Source: WLMZ01 sp038227995
Lineage (GTDB): Bacteria > Actinomycetota > Acidimicrobiia > Acidimicrobiales > Ilumatobacteraceae
Assembly (NCBI GenBank): GCA_038227995.1
Contig: JBBRPP010000029.1
Span: 7,072-71,071 of the forward strand
DNA length: 64,000 nt
Direction: 5' to 3'
Under the pieces are notes generated by a model. That model saw only the letters and a list, made by a program, of their open reading frames with translations, ran no database searches and had not been told where the DNA came from. Positions 32,804 to 42,758 of this stretch are shown here, in pieces. How positions within the stretch are numbered: the stretch's first letter is position 1; the number at the start of each line of letters is the position of its first letter. Position numbers and translations under genes: made by a program.

Positions 32804-33370
32804 ATGACTTCAACCGTGCCCACCAGCATGTCCGAGACCACGAGCACGCTGGGCGTTGCCCGGCTCCACCACAACGCCTGGGTCACGAAGGATCAGGAAG
32901 CGACCCGGCAGTTCTACGAGGACCTCATCGGGTTGCCGCTGGTCGCGACGTGGAGCGAAACCGACGAACTCTTCGGCGCTGAACGCGTCTACTGCCACAC
33001 GTTCTTCGGTCTGGCCGACGGCAGCGCGCTGGCGTTCTTCCAGTTCGCCAACCAATCGGACCAAGACCTGTTCGGGCCGACGATGCCCGAGTCGCCTTTC
33101 TCCCACATCGCGCTGAAGGTCGACCACGACACGCAGGACGGCGTCGCCCGGCGTCTGGCCGTGGCCGGTTACCGCGAGCCGGCCACGTTCGTGCTCGAGC
33201 ACGGCTACTGCCGCTCGTTGTACGTCCGCGATCCGAACGGACTCCTCGTCGAACTCACCGCTGATCATCCCGACATGGCGGCGATATCTGCCGCCCGGGC
33301 TGCGACCGCGCACGAAGACCTCGCCAAGTGGTTGAACGGCGACCACACCAGCAACAACACCTACCGCTGA
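32804..33370 (+). CDS. VOC-family (glyoxalase/extradiol dioxygenase fold) protein
   Basis: 188 residues. Two VOC beta-alpha-beta-beta-beta modules: LHHNAWVTKDQEATRQFYED ... FGLADGSALAFFQ and SHIALKVDHDTQDGV ... YVRDPNGLLVELTAD. Metal ligands would be H (HHNAW), H (SHIAL) and E (VELTA). Such proteins are lyases, isomerases or dioxygenases. Ribosome-binding site CCGGAGG. Middle gene of the LLM-VOC-MetE-like operon. Confidence 0.85.
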   Translation: MTSTVPTSMSETTSTLGVARLHHNAWVTKDQEATRQFYEDLIGLPLVATWSETDELFGAERVYCHTFFGLADGSALAFFQFANQSDQDLFGPTMPESPFSHIALKVDHDTQDGVARRLAVAGYREPATFVLEHGYCRSLYVRDPNGLLVELTADHPDMAAISAARAATAHEDLAKWLNGDHTSNNTYR

Positions 33371-33374
33371 CCTG

Positions 33375-34451
33375 ATGACCCGAACCCAAGCCGACGGCGG
33401 CGGTCGCATCGCCGCGCTGCCGCTCATCCCGACAACCGTCATCGGTAGCTACCCGCAACCGGCGTGGTTGGTCGATCATGACCTGCTCGTCGAGAAGGGG
33501 GTTCCGCGCACCCGCGCCAGCGACGTGTGGCGAGTTCCCGCCGAGTCCTTGGACGAAGCACTCGACGCGGCGACTCTGCTGGCCATCCGCGACCAGACAC
33601 TGGCCGGCATCGACATCATCACCGATGGCGAGATCCGTCGCGAGAGCTACTTCAACCACTTCGCCAATGCCCTCGACGGTGTCGATCGTGGTCGGGTGGG
33701 CGAGGGTGTCAACCGAGTCGGAACCCGGTCGACGGTGCCGTTGGTGACGGCCCCGATTCGGCGTGGCGCGCCGATCGAGCTCGCCGCGGCAACCTTCCTG
33801 CGCTCGGCAACCGACCGTGCAACCAAGGTGACCGTTCCCGGTCCGTTCACGCTCAGCCAGCTCGCCCAGAACGAGCACTATGCAGACCAACGATCGCTCG
33901 CCATGGCGTACGCCGATGCGATCAACGAAGAGTTGATCGACCTCGTCGCCGCGGGCATCGACATCGTCCAGCTCGATGAACCGTACCTGCAGGCCAACGC
34001 CGAGGCGGCCCGCGGGTTCGCTGTCGAGGCCATCGATCGCGCCCTCGCCGGCATCACGGCGACGAGGGTGCTGCACACCTGTTACGGCTATGCGATCTAC
34101 GTTGCCGACAAACGTGGCGGATACCCGTTTCTGGCTGAACTCGCCGAGTGCGCAGCGGATCAGCTGGCCATCGAGTTCGCCCAACCGCGTCTCGATCCCA
34201 GCGTGCTGGTGCCGCTGGCTGCGAAGACGATCGTGCTCGGTGTCCTCGACCTCTCGACCCACGAGGTCGAACCGCCGTCGGTGATCGCCGATCGTTTGCG
34301 AGCCGCGCTGCAGGTCCTGCCGGCAGACCAGCTGGTTGCCGCTCCCGACTGTGGGATGAAGTTCCTTCCCCGCGCGGTGGCGTTCGCGAAGCTCGCCGCG
34401 CTGGCCGAAGGAGCCGCGATCGTGCGAGCAGAGGTCGGCCCGCAGTCGTAG
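33375..34451 (+). CDS. MetE C-terminal-domain-like (cobalamin-independent methionine synthase II) protein
   Basis: 358 residues corresponding to the C-terminal barrel of MetE only. Zinc ligands in the usual order are visible: H and C in HTCYGY, E in LAIEFAQPRLD and C in APDCGMK. TTVIGSYPQP at the start and the DGE motif (TDGEIRR) are family marks. Stand-alone MetE-like proteins include archaeal methionine synthases and epoxyalkane:coenzyme M transferases, so thiol alkylation is the likely chemistry, not necessarily methionine synthesis. Third gene of the operon, 4 nt after the VOC stop. Confidence 0.8.
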   Translation: MTRTQADGGGRIAALPLIPTTVIGSYPQPAWLVDHDLLVEKGVPRTRASDVWRVPAESLDEALDAATLLAIRDQTLAGIDIITDGEIRRESYFNHFANALDGVDRGRVGEGVNRVGTRSTVPLVTAPIRRGAPIELAAATFLRSATDRATKVTVPGPFTLSQLAQNEHYADQRSLAMAYADAINEELIDLVAAGIDIVQLDEPYLQANAEAARGFAVEAIDRALAGITATRVLHTCYGYAIYVADKRGGYPFLAELAECAADQLAIEFAQPRLDPSVLVPLAAKTIVLGVLDLSTHEVEPPSVIADRLRAALQVLPADQLVAAPDCGMKFLPRAVAFAKLAALAEGAAIVRAEVGPQS

Positions 34452-34461
34452 CTCGATCCGG

Positions 34462-35034
34462 TCAGCCTGCGGTGGCGGACGCGACTGCGTGAGCGAGGGA
34501 AGTCAGACGGCGCCGCATCGTGGCGATCGAGGGTTCGTCGTACTTGAACCCGACTGGCGACAGCAGCACGAGATCCACGAGGTCGACCACATCGCGACGC
34601 GTTCGCGGTGCGCCGAGCTCGATGCGAACGCGGTCGGTGAGCGCACGCCGCACTCGCTCGTGGACGGCGTCGACGATCGACTTGGCGTGGCTGGCCTTTG
34701 CTTCGACGATGTCAGCGCCGTGCTGCGTGGCGTACAACCGCTCGGACATGTCGCCGTACCAGCGTTGGAGAAAGCCGTCGAGCTGCTGCTCGAATGTTCC
34801 TGGACCATTCAGTTCGGCAACGGCAAGGTCCGCTGTCGTCTCGAGGATCCGCTGCAGCATGGCTCGGAAGATGTCGTTCTTGTTGGCGAAGTGCTGGTAC
34901 AGCGCGGGACGAGAGGTGCCTGCGCCAGCAGCGATGTCGGCCATCGACGTGCGGGCAAGGCCGTACGCCGAGAACTTGACGAGCGCTGCATCGAGGATCG
35001 CTGTCCGCCTGTCGTCCTCCGCCTCATCTGCCAT
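34462..35034 (-). CDS. TetR-family transcriptional regulator
   Basis: 190 residues. N-terminal helix-turn-helix: ILDAALVKFSAYGLARTSMA, DIAAGAGTSRPALYQHFANK, with a helical ligand-binding domain behind. The ATG at 35034 is chosen because homologues begin at the EAEDDRRTAIL helix. Divergent from the LLM gene at 35120; a perfect 9-bp inverted repeat between them covers that gene's promoter, so it is the likely repressor of that gene and of itself. Confidence 0.85.
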   Translation of the reverse strand: MADEAEDDRRTAILDAALVKFSAYGLARTSMADIAAGAGTSRPALYQHFANKNDIFRAMLQRILETTADLAVAELNGPGTFEQQLDGFLQRWYGDMSERLYATQHGADIVEAKASHAKSIVDAVHERVRRALTDRVRIELGAPRTRRDVVDLVDLVLLSPVGFKYDEPSIATMRRRLTSLAHAVASATAG

Positions 35035-35062
35035 GTGTGAATGATGCACGATGGAGCGGGTC

Positions 35063-35095
35063 TGGACAAGCTGACACTTTGTGCCTAAAGTGTCA
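35063..35095 (+). promoter_or_regulatory. LLM gene promoter overlapped by a TetR-type operator
   Basis: TGGACA (35063-35068), 17 nt, TAAAGT (35086-35091) form a -35/-10 pair for the LLM gene. TGACACTTT (35072-35080) and AAAGTGTCA (35087-35095) form a perfect inverted repeat with a 6-nt spacer, covering the -10 box. TTGACA on the other strand lies in the same repeat and would serve the tetR gene. Confidence 0.7.
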
Positions 35096-35119
35096 AGGCA
35101 TTCGCAAAGGAGAACAGAC

Positions 35120-36082
35120 ATGACACGAATGGGCTACCAGATCCCGAACTTCACCTATCCCGGCGTGGGTCCGAACGAGATCTTCGGCAACCTGGTGAAG
35201 CAGGTCCAGGCCGCGGAGGCCAGCGGGTTCGATCGGGTGTTCCTGATGGATCACTTCTATCAACTGCCGGGCATCGGTGATCCCGACGACTACATGCTCG
35301 AGTGCTACACGACGCTGGCGGCGTTGTCGCAGCACACGTCGACGATGCGCCTGTCGGCGCTCGTCACCGGCAACACCTATCGCAACCCGGCCGTGTTGGC
35401 GAAGATCATCACCGCACTCGACCACGTCTCCGGTGGGCGGGCATCGCTCGGCATCGGATCCGGATGGTTCCAGCTCGAGCACGATTCGTTCGGCATCCCG
35501 TTCGACACGTTCGGCAAGCGGTTCGAGATGCTCGAAGAGGCGCTCAACATCATCCTGCCGATGCTGCGCGGCGAGCGTCCGACCCTGCACGGGAAGCACT
35601 ACAACGTGACGGACGCGATCAACTCGCCGGCGCCGATCTCGAAGATCCCCGTGATGATCGGTGGCAACGGTGAGCAGAAGACGCTGCGCATGGTCGCCCA
35701 GTACGCCGACGAAGCCAACCTGACGTGCCTCGGGCCCGAGGTGCCGCACAAGCTCGATGTCCTGGCCGAGCACTGCGCGCGTCTCGGCCGCGATCGCTCA
35801 GAGATCAAGGTCACCAAACTGGTGATGATGATCATCGGCCGGACCCACGACGACGCCGTGGCCGCGGTCGACACCTTCGTCGCGAACCATGGCTGGCCGG
35901 CCGAGGTCGTCGAATTGATGGTGCCTCGCTTGACGCTGGGTGACCCCGACGAGATCGGCGCGGCGATGGTGGAGCTGAAGGACCTCGGCCTCGACGGCGT
36001 CACCCTCAACCTCGCCGCCAATGCACACGATCCAGAGCTGATCTCGCTCGCCGGAGAAACGGTCGGCAAGGTCTTCGGCTGA
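35120..36082 (+). CDS. LLM-class F420-dependent oxidoreductase
   Basis: 320 residues. Motifs of the F420-dependent LLM group: GFDRVFLMDHFYQLPG, MRLSALVTGNTYRNPAVLAK, LDHVSGGRASLGIGSGWF and ISKIPVMIGGNGEQKTLRMV. The ATG at 35120 has AAAGGAGA upstream. Under a promoter covered by the operator of the divergent TetR regulator, so it is inducible by a small molecule. It ends before a long terminator shared with katG. Confidence 0.85.
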   Translation: MTRMGYQIPNFTYPGVGPNEIFGNLVKQVQAAEASGFDRVFLMDHFYQLPGIGDPDDYMLECYTTLAALSQHTSTMRLSALVTGNTYRNPAVLAKIITALDHVSGGRASLGIGSGWFQLEHDSFGIPFDTFGKRFEMLEEALNIILPMLRGERPTLHGKHYNVTDAINSPAPISKIPVMIGGNGEQKTLRMVAQYADEANLTCLGPEVPHKLDVLAEHCARLGRDRSEIKVTKLVMMIIGRTHDDAVAAVDTFVANHGWPAEVVELMVPRLTLGDPDEIGAAMVELKDLGLDGVTLNLAANAHDPELISLAGETVGKVFG

Positions 36083-36090
36083 ACGCTCCG

Positions 36091-36139
36091 ATACTGATCC
36101 GGTTTCTCGACCGCTGCGGTCGAAAAACCGGATCAGTAT
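36091..36139. terminator. Long bidirectional terminator
   Basis: Two 23-nt arms (36091-36113 and 36117-36139) pair with one mismatch around a 3-nt loop; outer ATACTGATCCGG, inner CGACCG. The inner part carries CTTT/AAAAA runs. It lies between the convergent LLM gene and katG and would end both. Confidence 0.8.
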
Positions 36140-36152
36140 GCGAGGGGTGGGG

Positions 36153-38372
<2,220 letters not shown>

Positions 38373-38397
38373 GGCTGCTCCTTGGATTGCGTGAGTT

Positions 38398-38865
38398 TCA
38401 TGGATGTGTTGGTGGCGCCGAGTTCGCCGTCGCCGTGTTGCGACACGACGTGCAGCGGCCCCAGTAGATGACCTCGGCCTCGTCGATCTCGAACCCGTGA
38501 TCGTCGTCAGCGGTGAGGCACGGCACGTCGCCGACAGCACAGTCGATGTCGACCGTGGTGCCGCACGAGCGGCAGATCAGGTGATGGTGGTTGTCCCCGA
38601 CCCGATCCTCGTACCTCGCTGCGGAGCCTGCCGGCTGTATCCGCCGGATGAGGTTCTTGTCGACGAGGACGCCGAGAGTGTCGTACACCGCTTGCCGCGA
38701 GATCGAACCGATGAAGGTGCGAACGACCTCGGTCAATTCGTCAGCCGTGGCATGCGGATGTGACGAGACCGCTCGCATGATCGCAAGCCGCTGTGCGGTC
38801 ACTTGCACGCCGTGCTGGCGTAGGAGTTGTTCGACACCGTCGGTCGCGTTCGCCACGCTCGACAT
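38398..38865 (-). CDS. furA: Fur-family peroxide/iron regulator upstream of katG
   Basis: 155 residues. Winged helix (VTAQRLAIMRAVSSHPHATADEL; SRQAVYDTLGVLVDKNLIR), regulatory metal site HHHLICRSCG and a second Cys pair near the C-terminus (CTSC). The start at ATG 38865 is preferred over 38907 because the latter would include the promoter box. It is the repressor of its own operon with katG, as in mycobacteria. A FurA-like box lies 12-28 nt upstream. Confidence 0.9.
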   Translation of the reverse strand: MSSVANATDGVEQLLRQHGVQVTAQRLAIMRAVSSHPHATADELTEVVRTFIGSISRQAVYDTLGVLVDKNLIRRIQPAGSAARYEDRVGDNHHHLICRSCGTTVDIDCAVGDVPCLTADDDHGFEIDEAEVIYWGRCTSCRNTATANSAPPTHP

Positions 38866-38876
38866 CACAACACGAA

Positions 38877-38893
38877 TTCTGGACTCTGTCAAG
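38877..38893 (-). promoter_or_regulatory. FurA box and -35 of the furA-katG promoter
   Basis: On the minus strand the sequence reads CTTGACAGAGTCCAGAA. This matches, from memory, the mycobacterial furA autoregulatory element (CTTGAC-N4-TCCAGAA). It includes a TTGACA -35 hexamer. Confidence 0.6.
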
Positions 38894-38991
38894 GATTGGA
38901 TTGACACCAGATGATTGGGTGTTCCAAGCGACGCCAGCCGAGACGTCGCCAGAGCGCCGGGTCGGTGACACCTACGCGGTGTGAAAACGAC

Positions 38992-39021
38992 AGCACCCGA
39001 ACCCTTGCGGGTTCGGGTGCT
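38992..39021 (-). terminator. Intrinsic terminator of the ABC-2 operon
   Basis: 13-bp perfect stem (38992-39004 with 39009-39021; AGCACCCGAACCC) and a 4-nt loop. Read on the minus strand it is followed by GTCGTTTTC, giving a short U-run. It lies 25 nt after the permease stop. Confidence 0.75.
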
Positions 39022-39045
39022 CGGAAGTTCTCGGCACGTCTGATC

Positions 39046-39870
39046 TCACTTCGTCTCTCGTCGGTACAGCAGCACTGTTCCGAAGGCGACCGCGGCGAGG
39101 CTGTAGCCGGCGAACAGCAGACCGTCCTGCGGGCGGGAGAGTGCGGCGGCCAAGGTCTTCGTGGTGTCGCCTGCCGCCCGAATTCCGAGCAGGCCGTTCG
39201 CCGCACTGAACGGAAGGAGTCGAGAGATGTTCGCAGGAGCGAATCCCTTGATCAGATTCTCGACGACCAGCGCCCAGACCAGAACGGTCGTCGCTGCGCC
39301 GGCGCTGTGGCGGATGATCATGCCGACGCCCAGTCCGAAGACGGGAGCGATTGACGTGAGCAGCAGACCCCACAGGGCCGTCGACAGCATGCCTGAGGTG
39401 TTGCCGGCTCCCAGACCGCCGAGTACGGCGCCGCTGAGACCGGCGACCATCCCAATGAGTCCCATCACCAGGCCGAGGCCGAAGCCGATGATCGCCTTGG
39501 CGGCCACCGTCACCCATCGCGCCGGCTGTGACGTCACCGTTGTCGCCAGGGTCCCGTGCGCAACCTCTGACGTGAACATGAGCGTGCCCATCACGACTGC
39601 CAGCACCGTGGTCAGCCACGTCGAGAAGATGAATGCCTTGGCGACCGTGAAGACCTCGTGAGTGTTCGGGTCGGTCTTGACGAACGTCGCGATGATCCAC
39701 GACAGCAAGAGACCGATGACGACCGTGAGGCCGAGGACCGCTGGGGTCGAGCGCAGTGATCGGATCTTGATCCATTCGCTCTTGATCGCGGCCGGGATCG
39801 CGGTCGTGTCGGTGTGTCGGTTCCGAGTGAGTGGACGGGCGAGGGTCGTCGTGGTCATGGTGGTGGTCAT
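39046..39870 (-). CDS. ABC-2 type transporter permease
   Basis: 274 residues from ATG 39870 (GAAAGG upstream). Cytoplasmic N-terminus ending in AIKSEWIKIRSLRST, the family signature of bacitracin/lantibiotic-type ABC-2 permeases, then six hydrophobic helices (about 52-70, 95-115, 140-175, 185-205, 215-235, 255-270). It exports a drug, peptide or lipid with the ATPase at 39984. The frame stays open upstream to a GTG at 39987 that overlaps the ATPase stop by 4 bp (GTGA), which would add a 39-residue Met/Thr/Ala tail; both starts are possible. Confidence 0.8.
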   Translation of the reverse strand: MTTTMTTTTLARPLTRNRHTDTTAIPAAIKSEWIKIRSLRSTPAVLGLTVVIGLLLSWIIATFVKTDPNTHEVFTVAKAFIFSTWLTTVLAVVMGTLMFTSEVAHGTLATTVTSQPARWVTVAAKAIIGFGLGLVMGLIGMVAGLSGAVLGGLGAGNTSGMLSTALWGLLLTSIAPVFGLGVGMIIRHSAGAATTVLVWALVVENLIKGFAPANISRLLPFSAANGLLGIRAAGDTTKTLAAALSRPQDGLLFAGYSLAAVAFGTVLLYRRETK

Positions 39871-39983
39871 GGCGGTGTGCCTTTCGATTGGTGCGGTGGT
39901 GGTGGTTTCGGTTGCGATTGATGCAGCGGTGATTGATGCAGTGGTGATTGGTGCGGTGGTGGTCATGGTGGTCATGGCGGTGG
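39871..39983 (-). repeat. Degenerate low-complexity tract between ATPase and permease genes
   Basis: Built from repeated GGTGATTG(A/G)TGCAG and (T/C)ATGGTGGT units (plus-strand reading), for example GATTGATGCAGCGGT then GATTGATGCAGTGGT. In the permease frame it codes Met/Thr/Ala/Ile only and has no stop. It looks like slippage-expanded sequence that either extends the permease N-terminus or spaces the two cistrons. Confidence 0.5.
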
Positions 39984-40880
39984 TCACGCTGCGGCGAACT
40001 CGGCGCTGGCGCCGGTGATGTCGAGCAGGATCTCTTCGAGCGACTTCGCGGTCTCGGTGATCTCGATGATCTGGACGCGATGGTCGAACGCGATGCTGGA
40101 GATCGCTGCGGAGGTCGTGCCATGGGCGCAGAGCTGGTCACCGGCGCGGTCGACGGCGATGTGGTGCTGGTCCAGCAGGCGAGCGAGTTCGGCCGGCTCC
40201 GGCGTCCGAACGACGATGGTCGATTCACCGCGGGCGAGTGTGGTTGCGACCGGTTCTGCTGCCAAGAGCCTGCCCGCGCCGACCACGACGAGGTCATCGG
40301 CGAACATCGCCAGCTCGGCGATCAGGTGGCTGGACACGAACACGGTGCCTCCGTCATCGGCGAAACCGCGCAGTGAGTGGCGCAGCCAGCGGATGCCGTC
40401 GGGGTCGAGGCCGTTCGACGGTTCGTCGAGCATCAGGATCTCTGGTTCGCCGAGCAGCGCGCCGGCCAGTGCGAGGCGTTGGCGCATCCCGAGGGAGAAG
40501 CCCCCCGTGCGTTGATCGGCTGCACTGTCGAGTCCGACGTGACTCAGGACTTCGTTCACGCGGCGATCGGCGATGTTGCCGAGCGCAGCGGCCGCGCGGA
40601 GGTGATTTCGGGCAGTCCGGCCGGGGTGCATGCATCGCGGATCGAGGACCGTGCCGACGACACGCGCCGGGTGCAGCAGACGCGTGTATGGGACACCGTG
40701 GTAGCGGACGTCTCCATGGTCGGGCCGGGTGAGTCCGACCATCATTCGCATGGTCGTCGACTTGCCGGCGCCGTTGGGGCCGACGAAGCCGGTGACCCGG
40801 CCCGGGGCGATGTCGAAGGTGAGGTCGTCGACGGCGACGCGTTGGCCGTAACGCTTGGTGAGTGCTGTGATGGTGATCAT
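39984..40880 (-). CDS. ABC transporter ATP-binding protein (ABC-2 partner)
   Basis: 298 residues. Walker A GPNGAGKSTTM, signature FSLGMRQRLALAGALLG, Walker B ILMLDEPSNGLDP and switch VSSHLIAELAMF, followed by the C-terminal extension usual in BcrA/drug-export ATPases. ATG 40880 overlaps the small upstream gene's stop by 4 bp. Energises the permease encoded next. Confidence 0.9.
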   Translation of the reverse strand: MITITALTKRYGQRVAVDDLTFDIAPGRVTGFVGPNGAGKSTTMRMMVGLTRPDHGDVRYHGVPYTRLLHPARVVGTVLDPRCMHPGRTARNHLRAAAALGNIADRRVNEVLSHVGLDSAADQRTGGFSLGMRQRLALAGALLGEPEILMLDEPSNGLDPDGIRWLRHSLRGFADDGGTVFVSSHLIAELAMFADDLVVVGAGRLLAAEPVATTLARGESTIVVRTPEPAELARLLDQHHIAVDRAGDQLCAHGTTSAAISSIAFDHRVQIIEITETAKSLEEILLDITGASAEFAAA

Positions 40881-41143
40881 GAGTTGTTGCTCGTTCCGTT
40901 GAGTGTTGGGGTTGGATCGGTGGTCAGTTGGATGGCACGTGGTGCGATCGAGATCAGCTCGGCGTTGACCGATGTCAGGTGCGCAACCACACCGTGAAGG
41001 TGGGCTGCGTCGCGGATCTCTCCGACCAAGCGGGTCACACCGTCGACCGTGTGGTCGACGGTGAAGTCGTGGAGCAGCGGCCGCAGGAAGCGAGCGCTTG
41101 CTCGTCCCCTGATCACGATCTCGTAGGTGGCTGGTGTGTTCAT
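40877..41143 (-). CDS. Small hypothetical protein at the head of the ABC operon
   Basis: 88 residues, unknown. It opens with a beta strand and short helix (TYEIVIRGRASARFLRPLLH) and has a helix-strand pattern after (GVTRLVGEIRDAAHLHGVVA). The ATGA overlap with the ATPase gene shows co-translation, so a role in the exporter complex or its control is likely. Its start lies 91 bp from the divergent LuxR-type gene, with a CTCACCCGGGTGAG palindrome between. Confidence 0.7.
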   Translation of the reverse strand: MNTPATYEIVIRGRASARFLRPLLHDFTVDHTVDGVTRLVGEIRDAAHLHGVVAHLTSVNAELISIAPRAIQLTTDPTPTLNGTSNNS

Positions 41144-41194
41144 GAGAACACCGTGCGCCCCGACCGGGGGAGTACGCCTCACCCCCGCCGGGAT

Positions 41195-41208
41195 CTCACC
41201 CGGGTGAG
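41195..41208. promoter_or_regulatory. Perfect palindrome between ABC operon and LuxR gene
   Basis: CTCACCCGGGTGAG, a perfect 14-bp palindrome, 26 nt before the LuxR-type start and 51 nt before the ABC operon start. A further CCTCACCCC half-like element lies at 41178-41186. Placed where a regulator would control both directions; the LuxR-type protein is the obvious candidate. Confidence 0.5.
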
Positions 41209-41234
41209 TCAGCCGATCACGGTAGGGTTCGCCG

Positions 41235-42716
41235 ATGGCGACTGACGAGATCGGGATGGCCGCCACCAAGCTCCGCCCGCCGGCGCCACCGACACGGCTG
41301 GTCGAGCGCACACGCTTGGATCTGATCCTCGACCGCGGCCATCGCGAACACGTGCCGCTGGTGCTCATCAGCGCACCTGCGGGCTCCGGGAAGTCAACGC
41401 TCGTTGCGTCGTGGGTCGCGCAGCTGGGCACCGCCGTCGCATGGTTGCAGATCGAGGACAGCGACTCCGACCCTGCCAGCTTCTGGTCGTCGTTGGTCGC
41501 AGCGGTGGGCCGATGCCGGCCGCTGTTCGCCGAAACCGTGAGGCCGATGGTGATCGGCTCTCAGGGCGACGATCGCTTGATCGTGCCCGCGATGGTGAAC
41601 GCACTCGTCGACGAGACCGAGCCCCTCGTCGTGGTGATCGACGACTACCACCTGATCGACAACGCCAGCGTGCATCGTGGTATGGAGCGCCTGATCGATC
41701 TCTGTCCTTCGCAGTTGACCGTCGTTCTCTCCACCCGCGTCGACCCACCGTTTCGTCTCGGTCGGATGCGAGTCCGCAATCGCATCACCGAGGTCCGCGC
41801 CCAACAGCTGCGATTCGCGACTGACGAAGCCTCGCTGCTGCTCGGGCGAGTCGGTGGGGAGCTCTCTGCGCAGCGGCTCGACGACCTGTGCTCACGAACC
41901 GAGGGATGGGCTGCCGGACTCGTGCTCGCAGGAATGTCGATGGAGCACGCGGCGGATCCAGACCACTTCGTCGACCTGTTCCGCGGCGACGACCAACTGG
42001 TCGTCAGCTATCTCAGCGATGAACTGCTCGCGACCATGGGAGCCGGCGACCGGCAACGCCTGCTCGAGACCGCTGTGCTCGACCAGCTGACCGGACCGTT
42101 GGTCGACGCCGTCACCGGCTCGTCGGATGGCACGAGTTGGCTCGCCGACATCGCCAACCGCAATCAACTCGTGGTCCGCCTCGACAACACCGGCGAATGG
42201 TTCCGCTATCACCATCTTCTTCACGATCTGCTGAGGCTCGAGGCGAAGCGGTCATTCCCCCAGCGCCTCCCGCAGCTCCACAGCCGGGCCGCTGAGTGGT
42301 TCGAGTCGCACGGCGATCACGGTCACGCCGTCACGCATCTGCTGGCCGCCGGCAACGTCTCCGAGGGTATGGCACTCATGCGATTCGTCGGCCCTGACCT
42401 GCTCGGTCAGGGGCAGGTTCGCACGCTGCGCTCGCTGCTCGACCAGATCGGAGCGGATGCCGCGACGGATTCGGTCGGCGCCCTGCTGTGGGGATGGTGC
42501 GAGTACCTCGCCGGTCATTACGACGCGGCCCAGCACTGGTGCGACCTCGCACTGGATGTCGCGCCGGACTCGTTCGACACGGTGATCGTCGCGCCGCTGC
42601 GGATCAACGTCGCGCTCGGGCGGGGAGACGTCGCCACGGCCCTGGCCATCGCCGAAGCCATCACCGCGATCGGTGACCTCTGGGTTCGACCCGCCGAACT
42701 GGCAGCCGCGATCTGA
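41235..42716 (+). CDS. N-terminal fragment of the LuxR regulator (NTPase and sensor part)
   Basis: 493 residues up to the in-frame TGA. It holds the complete NTPase domain (Walker A near residues 47-55, Walker B with DDYH near 130) and part of the helical repeat region. Without the DNA-binding domain it could not act as an activator alone. Start ATG 41235. Confidence 0.7.
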   Translation: MATDEIGMAATKLRPPAPPTRLVERTRLDLILDRGHREHVPLVLISAPAGSGKSTLVASWVAQLGTAVAWLQIEDSDSDPASFWSSLVAAVGRCRPLFAETVRPMVIGSQGDDRLIVPAMVNALVDETEPLVVVIDDYHLIDNASVHRGMERLIDLCPSQLTVVLSTRVDPPFRLGRMRVRNRITEVRAQQLRFATDEASLLLGRVGGELSAQRLDDLCSRTEGWAAGLVLAGMSMEHAADPDHFVDLFRGDDQLVVSYLSDELLATMGAGDRQRLLETAVLDQLTGPLVDAVTGSSDGTSWLADIANRNQLVVRLDNTGEWFRYHHLLHDLLRLEAKRSFPQRLPQLHSRAAEWFESHGDHGHAVTHLLAAGNVSEGMALMRFVGPDLLGQGQVRTLRSLLDQIGADAATDSVGALLWGWCEYLAGHYDAAQHWCDLALDVAPDSFDTVIVAPLRINVALGRGDVATALAIAEAITAIGDLWVRPAELAAAI

Positions 42717-42758
42717 GCAGCGTTCACATGGGCCGGCTTCGCTGCCGAAGCCGCCACG

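Noticed and set aside
30517..32982. 821-codon plus-strand frame
   Set aside because: Antisense to the acyl-CoA dehydrogenase and out of frame with the LLM gene; composition is that of a shadow frame.
42714..42716. TGA as a selenocysteine codon
   Set aside because: Position is not a redox Cys in LuxR regulators and no SECIS-like hairpin was seen just downstream; nonsense mutation is simpler.
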